NCBI GenBank assembly: GCA_029262975.1
Contig: JAJCYJ010001005.1
Coordinates: 1 to 12,334, forward strand
Direction of reading: 5' to 3'
DNA from: Saprospiraceae bacterium
GTDB taxonomy: Bacteria; Bacteroidota; Bacteroidia; Chitinophagales; Saprospiraceae
DNA: 12,334 nt
The position numbers were made by a program, and so were the translations under genes. Under the pieces are notes generated by a model. That model saw only the letters and a program-made list of their open reading frames with translations, did not search any database and had not been told where the DNA came from. How positions within the stretch are numbered: position 1 is the stretch's first letter; every line of letters begins with the position of its first letter. Below, one piece after another: positions 6,763 through 12,334 of the stretch.

Positions 6763-8634
6763 TTAATTATCATTGATTGCAAAAGAGAGCAATACATTGC
6801 CTTCTTTCTCCGCAAACTTTGCATATCCGGAAGTAATAAAAAGCTGGTTACCCACGATTATAGGTCCATCAGAATCTATTGCGCCCCCAAAGGCCTTTAC
6901 ACCATTTACAGCTTTATAATCTCTCTTTGTATCATAAGACCATAATTCTTTACCATCACGGCTCGCATACGCCTTCATAAATCCATCCAGAGTCCCGCCA
7001 AAAACAATACCTGGTATAAGTGTAATAGCAGCAGAGATGCCGGGTCCACAACCTCTCAAAGTAAGAGGAGGACATCGATCTTTTTCTATGGTAGACCAAA
7101 GTACCCTGCCATCATTTACATTCAACGCATGAACTCCAGGAGCTTTTTCTTTCTCTTTATGGATACCATATATCCCTCGGTCATTGATCGGCACAAATAA
7201 TGTCGTTTCATCTGTTGCCATGCCCCAATGAATACCACCCATCGTTCCTCCTCGCCCGACATGTTTTTGCCATATTATTTCCCCTTTCTTATCAGGATCA
7301 AGTGCATATACTATTCCTGATTTCTGTCCCACTAAAATCAGATCGCGATCACCGGCCCGAACCAATATAGGAGGTGCGCCAAAATCTGCATCAGGTCCAT
7401 TATCATCAGGGCAATTGGCACGACTGGTTATTGTAACACAAGCCCCGTTCCATGCATCATCAGCCATTGTCTGTTGCACCCAGGCTATTTTACCATCTTC
7501 AAGTGCAAATGCCATGATGGCATCACTTGTATTAGTTACTGGCCTGGTATAATTTTCTCCAGTACCGATATATAATAGTCTCCTTTGCGTATCTATTGTG
7601 ACACCTGTCCAAATGGGCGCACCAGAGGGAGCAAAGATGGGCACACCTTTCCTATTTGTGCCCTGTTGTTCAGGTACCTGTGAGATCGTATATGTCTTCC
7701 AGATCAAAGATCCGTCTTCCTTATTCAGAGCCACCATAGAACCTCTAAAATCGCAACATGGATACCCAGGATCAGCTGCCGAAAGTATCTCTGTTGAGGA
7801 AACTGGTATATACAATCGATCGTCATATAAGCTTAAAGTACCTGTTATAGTAGCAACTGGATGAGTATCTATTTTTCTTTTCCACAATAGTTTTTTGGTC
7901 TTTAAATCCAGTGCATAGACATTGGCGACAAAATCTCCAAAATATAATCTGTCCGCCCTTCCTGTAGCATCACGTCCGATAACCAGGGCACTCCTGATCT
8001 CGGCATCGGCCTGGTACGTCCACCGGACACAACCTGTCTCTTTATTCAACACATATATCGTCCCCAACTGGCTCGCTGTAAAAAGTGTGTTACCGGCGAT
8101 AGTCGGTTGAACCCTGGCCCTGGAAGCATTGGGAAAAGCGAAAACCCATTTTAATTCCAAATCTCCAACATTGCCTTCATTGATCTTTAAATCTGGGTGG
8201 TCGTAATATCTCTGGTTCTTTAAGCCCAAGCCCCAATCATCCACCTGTGAAGATGCCTGGGTATAATCATCGGTTTCTGCTTCATCACAAAGACCTATAA
8301 CTACTAAAGGAGCAGCATCGCTTTTGTCAGTCTCAGATATATATGCAGCTAATTGCCGATGTTGCTTACCAGAAAGCATAGCTGCTTGGTTTTTCATGAC
8401 GCCTGTTTTCATAGCAGCCAGGATGTGTTCTTCTGGCAATATTTTTAGTGCTGACATCAATGGCGCTTCAGTGCTTCCTCCATTATGACAAACGCCACAA
8501 CGAGTATTAAAAAGTGTCTCGGTATCGAGCTCGGCAATTATAGATTCTCCAGGAATATTATTTGACCTCCATGAAAAGATTAAATAAATCACAACGAAAA
8601 ATAATACTATACCGATAAGTACTTTTTTAATCAA
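6763..8634 (-). CDS. Membrane-anchored cytochrome c / PQQ dehydrogenase (PVA-dehydrogenase-like)
   Basis: This is a quinoprotein expected to oxidise an alcohol outside the cytoplasm and pass electrons to its own haem. An N-terminal hydrophobic helix (about 4-21, after Lys-Lys) acts as signal anchor. A small cytochrome c domain follows, with 'CGVCH' (46-50) and Met80 or Met86 as sixth-ligand candidates. From about 135 to the end come beta-propeller repeats with recurring 'YALD..TG...W' blades (for example 'YVLNKETGCVRW' and 'YALDLKTKKLLW'). Adjacent Cys293-Cys294 in 'CCDFRGS', Asn361 with Asp371 in the 'GTGEN...SDAI' segment (candidates for calcium ligand and catalytic base), and 'DFGAPP' (418-423) fit the haem-first PVA-dehydrogenase group. 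The length of 623 is normal for that fusion. The start is TTG, with an in-frame TAG six bases upstream and no nearby ATG. It sits 13 bp after the VOC gene. The substrate is unproven, and PQQ must come from elsewhere. Confidence 0.87.
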   Translation of the reverse strand: MIKKVLIGIVLFFVVIYLIFSWRSNNIPGESIIAELDTETLFNTRCGVCHNGGSTEAPLMSALKILPEEHILAAMKTGVMKNQAAMLSGKQHRQLAAYISETDKSDAAPLVVIGLCDEAETDDYTQASSQVDDWGLGLKNQRYYDHPDLKINEGNVGDLELKWVFAFPNASRARVQPTIAGNTLFTASQLGTIYVLNKETGCVRWTYQADAEIRSALVIGRDATGRADRLYFGDFVANVYALDLKTKKLLWKRKIDTHPVATITGTLSLYDDRLYIPVSSTEILSAADPGYPCCDFRGSMVALNKEDGSLIWKTYTISQVPEQQGTNRKGVPIFAPSGAPIWTGVTIDTQRRLLYIGTGENYTRPVTNTSDAIMAFALEDGKIAWVQQTMADDAWNGACVTITSRANCPDDNGPDADFGAPPILVRAGDRDLILVGQKSGIVYALDPDKKGEIIWQKHVGRGGTMGGIHWGMATDETTLFVPINDRGIYGIHKEKEKAPGVHALNVNDGRVLWSTIEKDRCPPLTLRGCGPGISAAITLIPGIVFGGTLDGFMKAYASRDGKELWSYDTKRDYKAVNGVKAFGGAIDSDGPIIVGNQLFITSGYAKFAEKEGNVLLSFAINDN

Positions 8635-8647
8635 TGGCTATTCTAAT

Positions 8648-9709
8648 TTATAAGAAATTTTGTTGCGAATAAGTTGGGTCGATAGCTTGCCTTAACGAAA
8701 ATACATTGCCATCTATATCATGAGCATAACATATCCAAAACGGTCCTAATCTTTGTGGTTCACTGATAAAACGTACACCCTTCGTCAGTAAGCGTTTATA
8801 TTCTTTTTGGATATCTAAGACTTCAAGAGAATAGGAATATCCTAATTCCAATGGTGATCGCTCGTAAATTATATTCGGAGTAGGAACCGGGTGATTATAT
8901 TGCATTAATTCCAATTTTTTTCCTTTACCATCCAACATAAACCAGGCTGCCTCAAACGACAGGCTATCTAAATTGGCGACCTCATCCATTTTAATATTAT
9001 CGCCATATGTGCCAGTTCTATATGGCTCTATCTCAAATACTTCTTTATAGAAATCTGTCAACCTGGACACATTAGGGCTAAGAATACCGACTTGAGTCAT
9101 CCACATAGGATTTTCCTTTGCCCATTTACTACCGATCATCAACCAAATTACAAAATTGGACATTTGCTCCATCTCTATCATATTTCCTTCGGGATCATGA
9201 GCATATGCATAGGTTACTCCATAGTTACCAAGTGCAATCGGTTCTGATCCTCGGCTCAATAGTTCCACTCCTGCTTTTTTGAATTTATCGTAGCCAGAAA
9301 ACTCTTGAGCGGACTGATAGCATGTATGTGTCATACCAGGCCCTTGAGGTGGCATTTTCTCTTTCAATGTATCCGTCTGATGATCAAATGCAGTTAACTC
9401 AAGAAACATATTAGGTGACTTAAGCGTAGCCTTTTCAAATCGTACATCTTCTTGCCCAAAGAGTTTATTTGCTGCAGCATTCTCACTGACGAGCTCTCTA
9501 CTTAATAATTCAAAATCAGTTGCACGCTGATAAAAATCCAACATCACATCGAGATCCTCAACAACAAGGCCTATATGACTAAAACCAATAATCGATGTCT
9601 TCGAATCTTCAATTGTTGGGCTGGGACGTATCTGTGTTATTCGCTTCGACAGGAAAATTCCGGCCAGCACTACTACTATGAGAATTATAACCAGAATTTT
9701 TTTGAGCAC
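8648..9709 (-). CDS. Membrane-anchored two-domain VOC (glyoxalase-fold) protein
   Basis: This protein has two vicinal-oxygen-chelate modules behind an N-terminal anchor (hydrophobic residues about 5-20 between Lys-Lys and Lys-Arg). Module 1 (about 42-185) carries the four positions of a glyoxalase-I-type metal site: His45 ('FSHIGLVV'), Glu104 ('FLELTAFD'), His128 ('GMTHTC') and Glu179 ('NMIEME'). Module 2 (about 203-341) has Gln206 ('MTQVGIL') and Ser338 ('VFSLRQ') at the outer positions and keeps only Glu267 ('KLELMQ'), so it is probably structural or substrate-binding. The catalytic domain would face the periplasm. Its reaction is unknown; glyoxalase, epimerase, isomerase and dioxygenase activities all occur in the superfamily. 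The start is GTG, the only canonical start after an in-frame TAA at 9755-9757. It is the first gene of the leftward group and ends 13 bp before the dehydrogenase, so the two are probably functionally linked. Confidence 0.85.
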   Translation of the reverse strand: MLKKILVIILIVVVLAGIFLSKRITQIRPSPTIEDSKTSIIGFSHIGLVVEDLDVMLDFYQRATDFELLSRELVSENAAANKLFGQEDVRFEKATLKSPNMFLELTAFDHQTDTLKEKMPPQGPGMTHTCYQSAQEFSGYDKFKKAGVELLSRGSEPIALGNYGVTYAYAHDPEGNMIEMEQMSNFVIWLMIGSKWAKENPMWMTQVGILSPNVSRLTDFYKEVFEIEPYRTGTYGDNIKMDEVANLDSLSFEAAWFMLDGKGKKLELMQYNHPVPTPNIIYERSPLELGYSYSLEVLDIQKEYKRLLTKGVRFISEPQRLGPFWICYAHDIDGNVFSLRQAIDPTYSQQNFL

Positions 9710-9741
9710 CTTCTCTTCACTTAACTTGAAATAAGAATGCT

Positions 9742-9749
9742 CAAATATA
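9742..9749 (-). promoter_or_regulatory. Possible Bacteroidota -7 element upstream of the VOC operon
   Basis: The minus strand reads TATATTTG here, a full match to the Bacteroidota -7 consensus TAnnTTTG. It ends 33 bases before the GTG start of the VOC gene, which would give a short leader. No TTTG -33 element was found at the usual 17-23 base spacing, so this is only a candidate promoter for the VOC, dehydrogenase and SDR genes. Confidence 0.33.
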
Positions 9750-9878
9750 GAATATTACCCTGTCTCTTAGTTCCATTAAAAATTCTAACAATTTAATAAA
9801 ACTAATCACTCAGTTATTCAGAGGTACATTTCATTTCATCGCAAGTATACAGCGGGATGTGTACAATTTTTATTAATC

Positions 9879-9892
9879 CGTGTAGCAACACG
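9879..9892. repeat. Short inverted repeat (5-bp stem, 4-base loop)
   Basis: CGTGT and ACACG flank the loop AGCA. It is a compact GC-containing hairpin in otherwise AT-rich sequence. On the minus strand it is followed by an A/T-rich stretch without a T-run, so it is not a convincing terminator. Confidence 0.3.
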
Positions 9893-10123
9893 CGTTTAAA
9901 AGTCCTGATACAACTTCGATTGACAACATTTTTTAGTATTTCAAAAAGTGTGGTAACTGAACATTTGAATTATTAAATGGCATCGTTGTCCTTCTCAACG
10001 CACAATTCAGGCAAATAGAAAGAATGAAAATGAGTTTCTTACTAATATCAATATCTTGATCAGATTTATATTAATCATCCCAATATTCAGAATTTAAATA
10101 AAACGAATCGTAAGAAAAGGGTC

Positions 10124-10178
10124 AGATCAAAACCCAAGAAGAATTGATCTTTGCCTTGAGTTCGGCTGCCAAGATCAA
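10124..10178. repeat. Three-part repeat able to form alternative hairpins
   Basis: AGATCAA (10124-10130), TTGATCTT (10144-10151) and AAGATCAA (10171-10178) are present in order. The middle arm is complementary to both outer arms (7 bp with a 13-base loop, or 8 bp with a 19-base loop), so only one hairpin can form at a time. A further GGGT/ACCC pair (10119-10122 with 10132-10135) encloses the first arm. The layout recalls attenuators, but it could equally be a cluster of GATCAA protein sites or coincidence. Confidence 0.35.
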
Positions 10179-10279
10179 ACATGGTCTCGCCTGTAAAGAT
10201 ATAGGGGTGAGATAAGCTTACAACAAGATCCTTTTTGTTCATAAAAAGGAGAATAGTTCCAGGCGGCAATACCTAAAGC

Positions 10280-10304
10280 AAGTAACAAATTCATTTTGTT
10301 ACTT
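10280..10304. repeat. Perfect 10-bp inverted repeat with 5-base loop
   Basis: AAGTAACAAA (10280-10289) and TTTGTTACTT (10295-10304) are exact reverse complements around the loop TTCAT. It is the strongest simple hairpin in the window. It has no T-run on either side, so a classical terminator is unlikely. On the minus strand the loop reads ATGAA, placing an ATG at the tip of the stem; the frame it opens ends after 39 codons without a recognisable product. Confidence 0.5.
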
Positions 10305-10471
10305 AAATAGGACAATGGCGGACTATATTGTAAAAAGAATGCAATGCTTTTTATTATGTGGTAGTATATGATTTTGCTACTTATAGTAAATATGGCATGG
10401 TCATGTTGAAATATTCAATAGTCTCGCATTCAATTATTTTCATCCGACGTGTTCGAACCTTCATTCTATGC

Positions 10472-10485
10472 TATCCCATGGGATA
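10472..10485. repeat. 14-bp perfect palindrome
   Basis: TATCCCATGGGATA reads the same on both strands with no spacer. This form suits a dimeric DNA-binding protein better than an RNA hairpin. It is 224 bases upstream of the VanZ-like ATG, which is far for a classical operator. Confidence 0.4.
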
Positions 10486-10602
10486 AAAACCCCTGGATGT
10501 ACTAGGCTGTGGCTGATGTAATTCGGGATATCATTGCTGCCATATACGTCACAGGAAGTGCTTTATATTTTTTGTCCATAACTAAAAAACTATTGGTCAA
10601 AT

Positions 10603-10624
10603 GTTGCAAATCAACGTTAGGTTG
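10603..10624. repeat. GTTG-CAAC-GTTG evenly spaced repeat
   Basis: GTTG (10603-10606), CAAC (10612-10615) and GTTG (10621-10624) are separated by five bases each. The middle element can pair with either neighbour. The first pairing extends to six base pairs (ATGTTG with CAACGT, including one wobble). It lies just upstream of the candidate VanZ promoter. The short arms make chance a real possibility. Confidence 0.25.
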
Positions 10625-10667
10625 TGACATCTTGTATATATCAAATATGTAGTCAACTGAAATTGTG

Positions 10668-10675
10668 TATTTTTG
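10668..10675 (+). promoter_or_regulatory. Possible Bacteroidota -7 element upstream of the VanZ-like gene
   Basis: TATTTTTG matches TAnnTTTG and ends 34 bases before the ATG at 10709, almost the same spacing as the candidate element before the VOC gene. No TTTG -33 box sits at the expected distance, so it is a weak call. Confidence 0.33.
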
Positions 10676-10708
10676 AAGTGCACCTGAATAGACTTGATAT
10701 TAGATACT

Positions 10709-11281
10709 ATGTCATTTTTTACATCTTCACGTGAAAAACAACTTTGGCTGTGCGCCCTCGCAGTATTAGTTGCTATTTACTCAACCCTAATTCTCGGACA
10801 ACTATATACCAAATTATTTGCCAATCAGAATGTTCAAGCCATCATATTCTTATTCGGCATGTTACTAGTAGGTGTAACTATCTTAATGCATAGCCTAAGA
10901 CCCAAAACTACAAAGGTTGAAATTCTAATATTAATTGGTATTGCCGCCGTTTATATGATGCTTTTTCTCAGGTTGGGCATTCCAGAACGAAGTCATCTTT
11001 TTGAATATAGTGTGCTTGCAATTTTCATACACAAAGCGTTAATAGAAAGAGAAAAGCATACTGATAATATTCGATCCTCCGCTCTATACGCAGTCATAAT
11101 TTCTTTTGCTATAGGTGTGATAGATGAATGTCTTCAGCTATTCATACCCAATCGGGTTTTCGACCCAAATGACATACTATTTAATGGATTTGCAGTGACG
11201 ATGGCGATAGGGTCGGGAGTCGTCTTCACATGGGTACAAAATCGAGGAGGCAAATCTAAGCAAGGTAATGATTCAGAATAA
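10709..11281 (+). CDS. VanZ-like family membrane protein
   Basis: This is a small polytopic inner-membrane protein of 190 residues with about five or six hydrophobic helices (roughly 12-35, 43-62, 68-88, 98-112, 124-140 and 158-176). The VanZ-like signature is visible: 'ERSHLFEYSVLA' (93-104), then 'DECLQLFIPNRVFDPNDILFN' in the second half, where Asp139, Glu140, Gln143, Arg149, Asp152, Asp155 and Asn159 are the conserved polar positions. VanZ itself gives low-level teicoplanin resistance; most family members have no known function, and resistance should not be assumed here. The ATG at 10709 was chosen. A TTG at 10694 would add five residues (MILDT) but has no supporting ribosome site. The gene appears monocistronic, with a candidate promoter 34 bases upstream and 283 bp of gene-free sequence downstream. 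Confidence 0.85.
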   Translation: MSFFTSSREKQLWLCALAVLVAIYSTLILGQLYTKLFANQNVQAIIFLFGMLLVGVTILMHSLRPKTTKVEILILIGIAAVYMMLFLRLGIPERSHLFEYSVLAIFIHKALIEREKHTDNIRSSALYAVIISFAIGVIDECLQLFIPNRVFDPNDILFNGFAVTMAIGSGVVFTWVQNRGGKSKQGNDSE

Positions 11282-11320
11282 CGAAGACGTCTAAATTACA
11301 TGCCTATTTGTCATTGAAGA

Positions 11321-11375
11321 CAATTTCAAGCTGTTTCCGCCCCTCCCTGATGGGTAAAAAGCTTGAAAATAATTG
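11321..11375. repeat. Inverted repeat downstream of the VanZ-like gene
   Basis: TTTCAAGCT (11324-11332) and AGCTTGAAA (11360-11368) are exact 9-bp complements around a 27-base loop that contains a C-rich stretch and a small CCC/GGG pair. The stem can be lengthened by CAAT (11321-11324) with ATTG (11372-11375) across a bulge. It begins 40 bases after the VanZ stop and could end that transcript or be a structured leader of the next gene. No T-run follows, so it is not a standard intrinsic terminator. Confidence 0.35.
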
Positions 11376-11564
11376 ATTCCTTTTAGAGTGAGAACGCAAC
11401 AAATAAATTTCAAGTTTTGGTGTTTAAGAAAAGAGAATTAAGAATTAAAGAAATGATCTCAGTCTCCATTTAGTATCTTCATAAATTCCACCACATGTCA
11501 TTAAAATAAATTTTTGAATTTTTCTAAATGCACTTATTCAGAATCTAACATTAAATATATTATT

Positions 11565-12334
11565 ATGAAATTCATATTGCTCTTCCTTTCAATATTTTTG
11601 ATCTTTCCAAGCTGTTCCCAAAATAAAGATCACAGCCCATCCATCTCTAAAGAACTAAGCTATTTAGACTACTCTAATCGAGATGACAAATTAAGTGGAG
11701 GCGTCAAAATGATTCCAATAAAAACTACATCTGGAGAATTTAAAGTTTGGACAAAGAGAGTCGGTAATAATCCAACTATGAAAGTCTTACTGCTACATGG
11801 TGGACCCGGTGCAACTCATGAGTATTTTGAAGTTTTCGATTCCTATTTTCCTTATGCTCAAATTGAGTACTACTATTACGACCAACTGGAATCAGCCTAC
11901 AGTGACAAACCAAATGACAGGAGCCTTTGGTCCGTGGATAGATATGTCGATGAGGTGGAACAAGTGCGAAAAGCCCTTGGTTTAAATGCAGACAATTTCT
12001 ATCTCCTCGGAAGTTCCTGGGGCGGTATCTTAGGTATGGAATATGCCCTGAAATATCAACAGAATATGAAAGGCTTGATTGTCTCCAATATGATGGCCTC
12101 AATTCCGGATTATATTGATTATGCCAATAATGTCCTTGGCCCTCAACTCCCACCGGATGTGCTTGCAGAAATCAGGGCTCTTGAAGCAAAAGGCGATTAT
12201 GCAAATCCAAGATACTCAGAATTAATCTTTGCTAATTACTACCCTGAACATGTACTGCGAATGCCGTTAGACGAATGGCCAGATCCTGTAAACAGGGCAT
12301 TTGCTAATATAAATCCAGACTTATATGTAACGAT
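11565..12334 (+). CDS. Proline-iminopeptidase-like alpha/beta hydrolase, lipoprotein (3' truncated)
   Basis: An open frame from ATG 11565 continues past the window end, giving 256 visible codons. The N-terminus is a lipoprotein signal: hydrophobic 'FILLFLSIFLIF', then 'PSC' with Cys17 as the acylation site, followed by a polar linker. The hydrolase part shows the oxyanion motif 'HGGPG' (78-82) and the nucleophile elbow 'GSSWGG' (149-154, Ser151), both typical of prolyl iminopeptidases (peptidase family S33). The acid and histidine of the triad, expected near the C-terminus, lie outside the window. It would release N-terminal residues, classically proline, from peptides at the cell envelope, although related lipases and esterases share the motifs. 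The stretch after the oxyanion strand reads 'DQLESAYSDKP', where family members usually have glycine in place of Glu. It is preceded by 283 bp of gene-free sequence with no clear promoter box. Confidence 0.87.
   Translation, partial: MKFILLFLSIFLIFPSCSQNKDHSPSISKELSYLDYSNRDDKLSGGVKMIPIKTTSGEFKVWTKRVGNNPTMKVLLLHGGPGATHEYFEVFDSYFPYAQIEYYYYDQLESAYSDKPNDRSLWSVDRYVDEVEQVRKALGLNADNFYLLGSSWGGILGMEYALKYQQNMKGLIVSNMMASIPDYIDYANNVLGPQLPPDVLAEIRALEAKGDYANPRYSELIFANYYPEHVLRMPLDEWPDPVNRAFANINPDLYVT

Larger units (their letters stand above)
9710..10708. other. Gene-free interval of about 1 kb with several inverted repeats
   Basis: No frame on either strand yields a recognisable protein. The longest small frame, 60 codons on the minus strand at 10087-10269, has no family signature and its first part is better read in another frame. 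The interval does hold a concentration of inverted repeats: 9879-9892, 10124-10178, 10280-10304, the palindrome 10472-10485 and 10603-10624. It separates the divergent VOC operon and VanZ-like gene, so both promoters are expected at its two ends. The centre could hold a non-coding RNA or a decayed gene; neither is proven. Confidence 0.5.

Noticed and set aside
7598..8110. Plus-strand frames of 62-88 codons within the PQQ dehydrogenase
   Set aside because: They are antisense shadows of a gene with clear haem and propeller motifs.
10087..10269. A 60-codon minus-strand frame in the 1-kb interval, possibly a small membrane protein
   Set aside because: It matches no family I know. The upstream ATG in the hairpin loop opens a different frame (39 codons), so the two cannot be joined without a frameshift, and the frame lies across inverted repeats.
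10446..10465. GTTCGAACC, resembling the T-loop of a tRNA
   Set aside because: No acceptor, D-arm or anticodon stem could be fitted around it, so it is not a tRNA gene.
10709..11281. Glycopeptide resistance determinant
   Set aside because: Only the VanZ-like fold is present. No vanA/B-type ligase, dehydrogenase or regulator is nearby, so resistance is not supported.
11776..12153. A 125-codon minus-strand frame
   Set aside because: It lies antisense to the iminopeptidase-like gene, whose forward frame carries HGGPG and GSSWGG. The reverse frame is rich in His/Arg/Tyr and has no family signature.

Overview
The window looks like a chromosomal segment from a member of the Bacteroidota. The evidence is an AT-rich sequence, A-rich leaders with few Shine-Dalgarno sites, two -7-like TAnnTTTG elements, and a lipoprotein with a short 'FPSC' lipobox. 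No rRNA, tRNA, insertion sequence, phage gene or CRISPR array was seen. The species cannot be named from the sequence alone.

Layout. (1) 1-4643, plus strand: the 3' part of an SLC45/GPH-like sugar transporter of the MFS, a fold-type I PLP aminotransferase, an exported COG1237-type metallo-beta-lactamase-fold protein, and a membrane-anchored epoxide-hydrolase-like alpha/beta hydrolase with a TTG start. (2) 4754-9709, minus strand: a compact gene group transcribed leftwards. It holds a membrane-anchored two-domain VOC (glyoxalase-fold) protein, a membrane-anchored cytochrome c/PQQ dehydrogenase resembling polyvinyl-alcohol dehydrogenase, an SDR oxidoreductase and, after a 131-bp gap, a glycerate 2-kinase. 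(3) 9710-10708: about 1 kb without a convincing gene but with several inverted repeats. (4) 10709-12334, plus strand: a VanZ-like membrane protein, then the first 256 codons of a proline-iminopeptidase-like lipoprotein that runs off the window.

How the genes may work together. The most coherent unit is the minus-strand group. The dehydrogenase and the VOC protein both begin with an N-terminal anchor that should place them outside the cytoplasm. The dehydrogenase would pass electrons from an alcohol to its own haem c, an SDR would act on the product inside the cell, and glycerate kinase would feed a C3 acid into lower glycolysis. The substrate is not visible in the sequence, so this pathway is inference. 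Five of the nine genes encode proteins with export or anchoring signals (MBL, epoxide-hydrolase-like, VOC, PQQ dehydrogenase, iminopeptidase-like lipoprotein), which gives the region an envelope-oriented catabolic character. No PQQ biosynthesis gene is present in the window.
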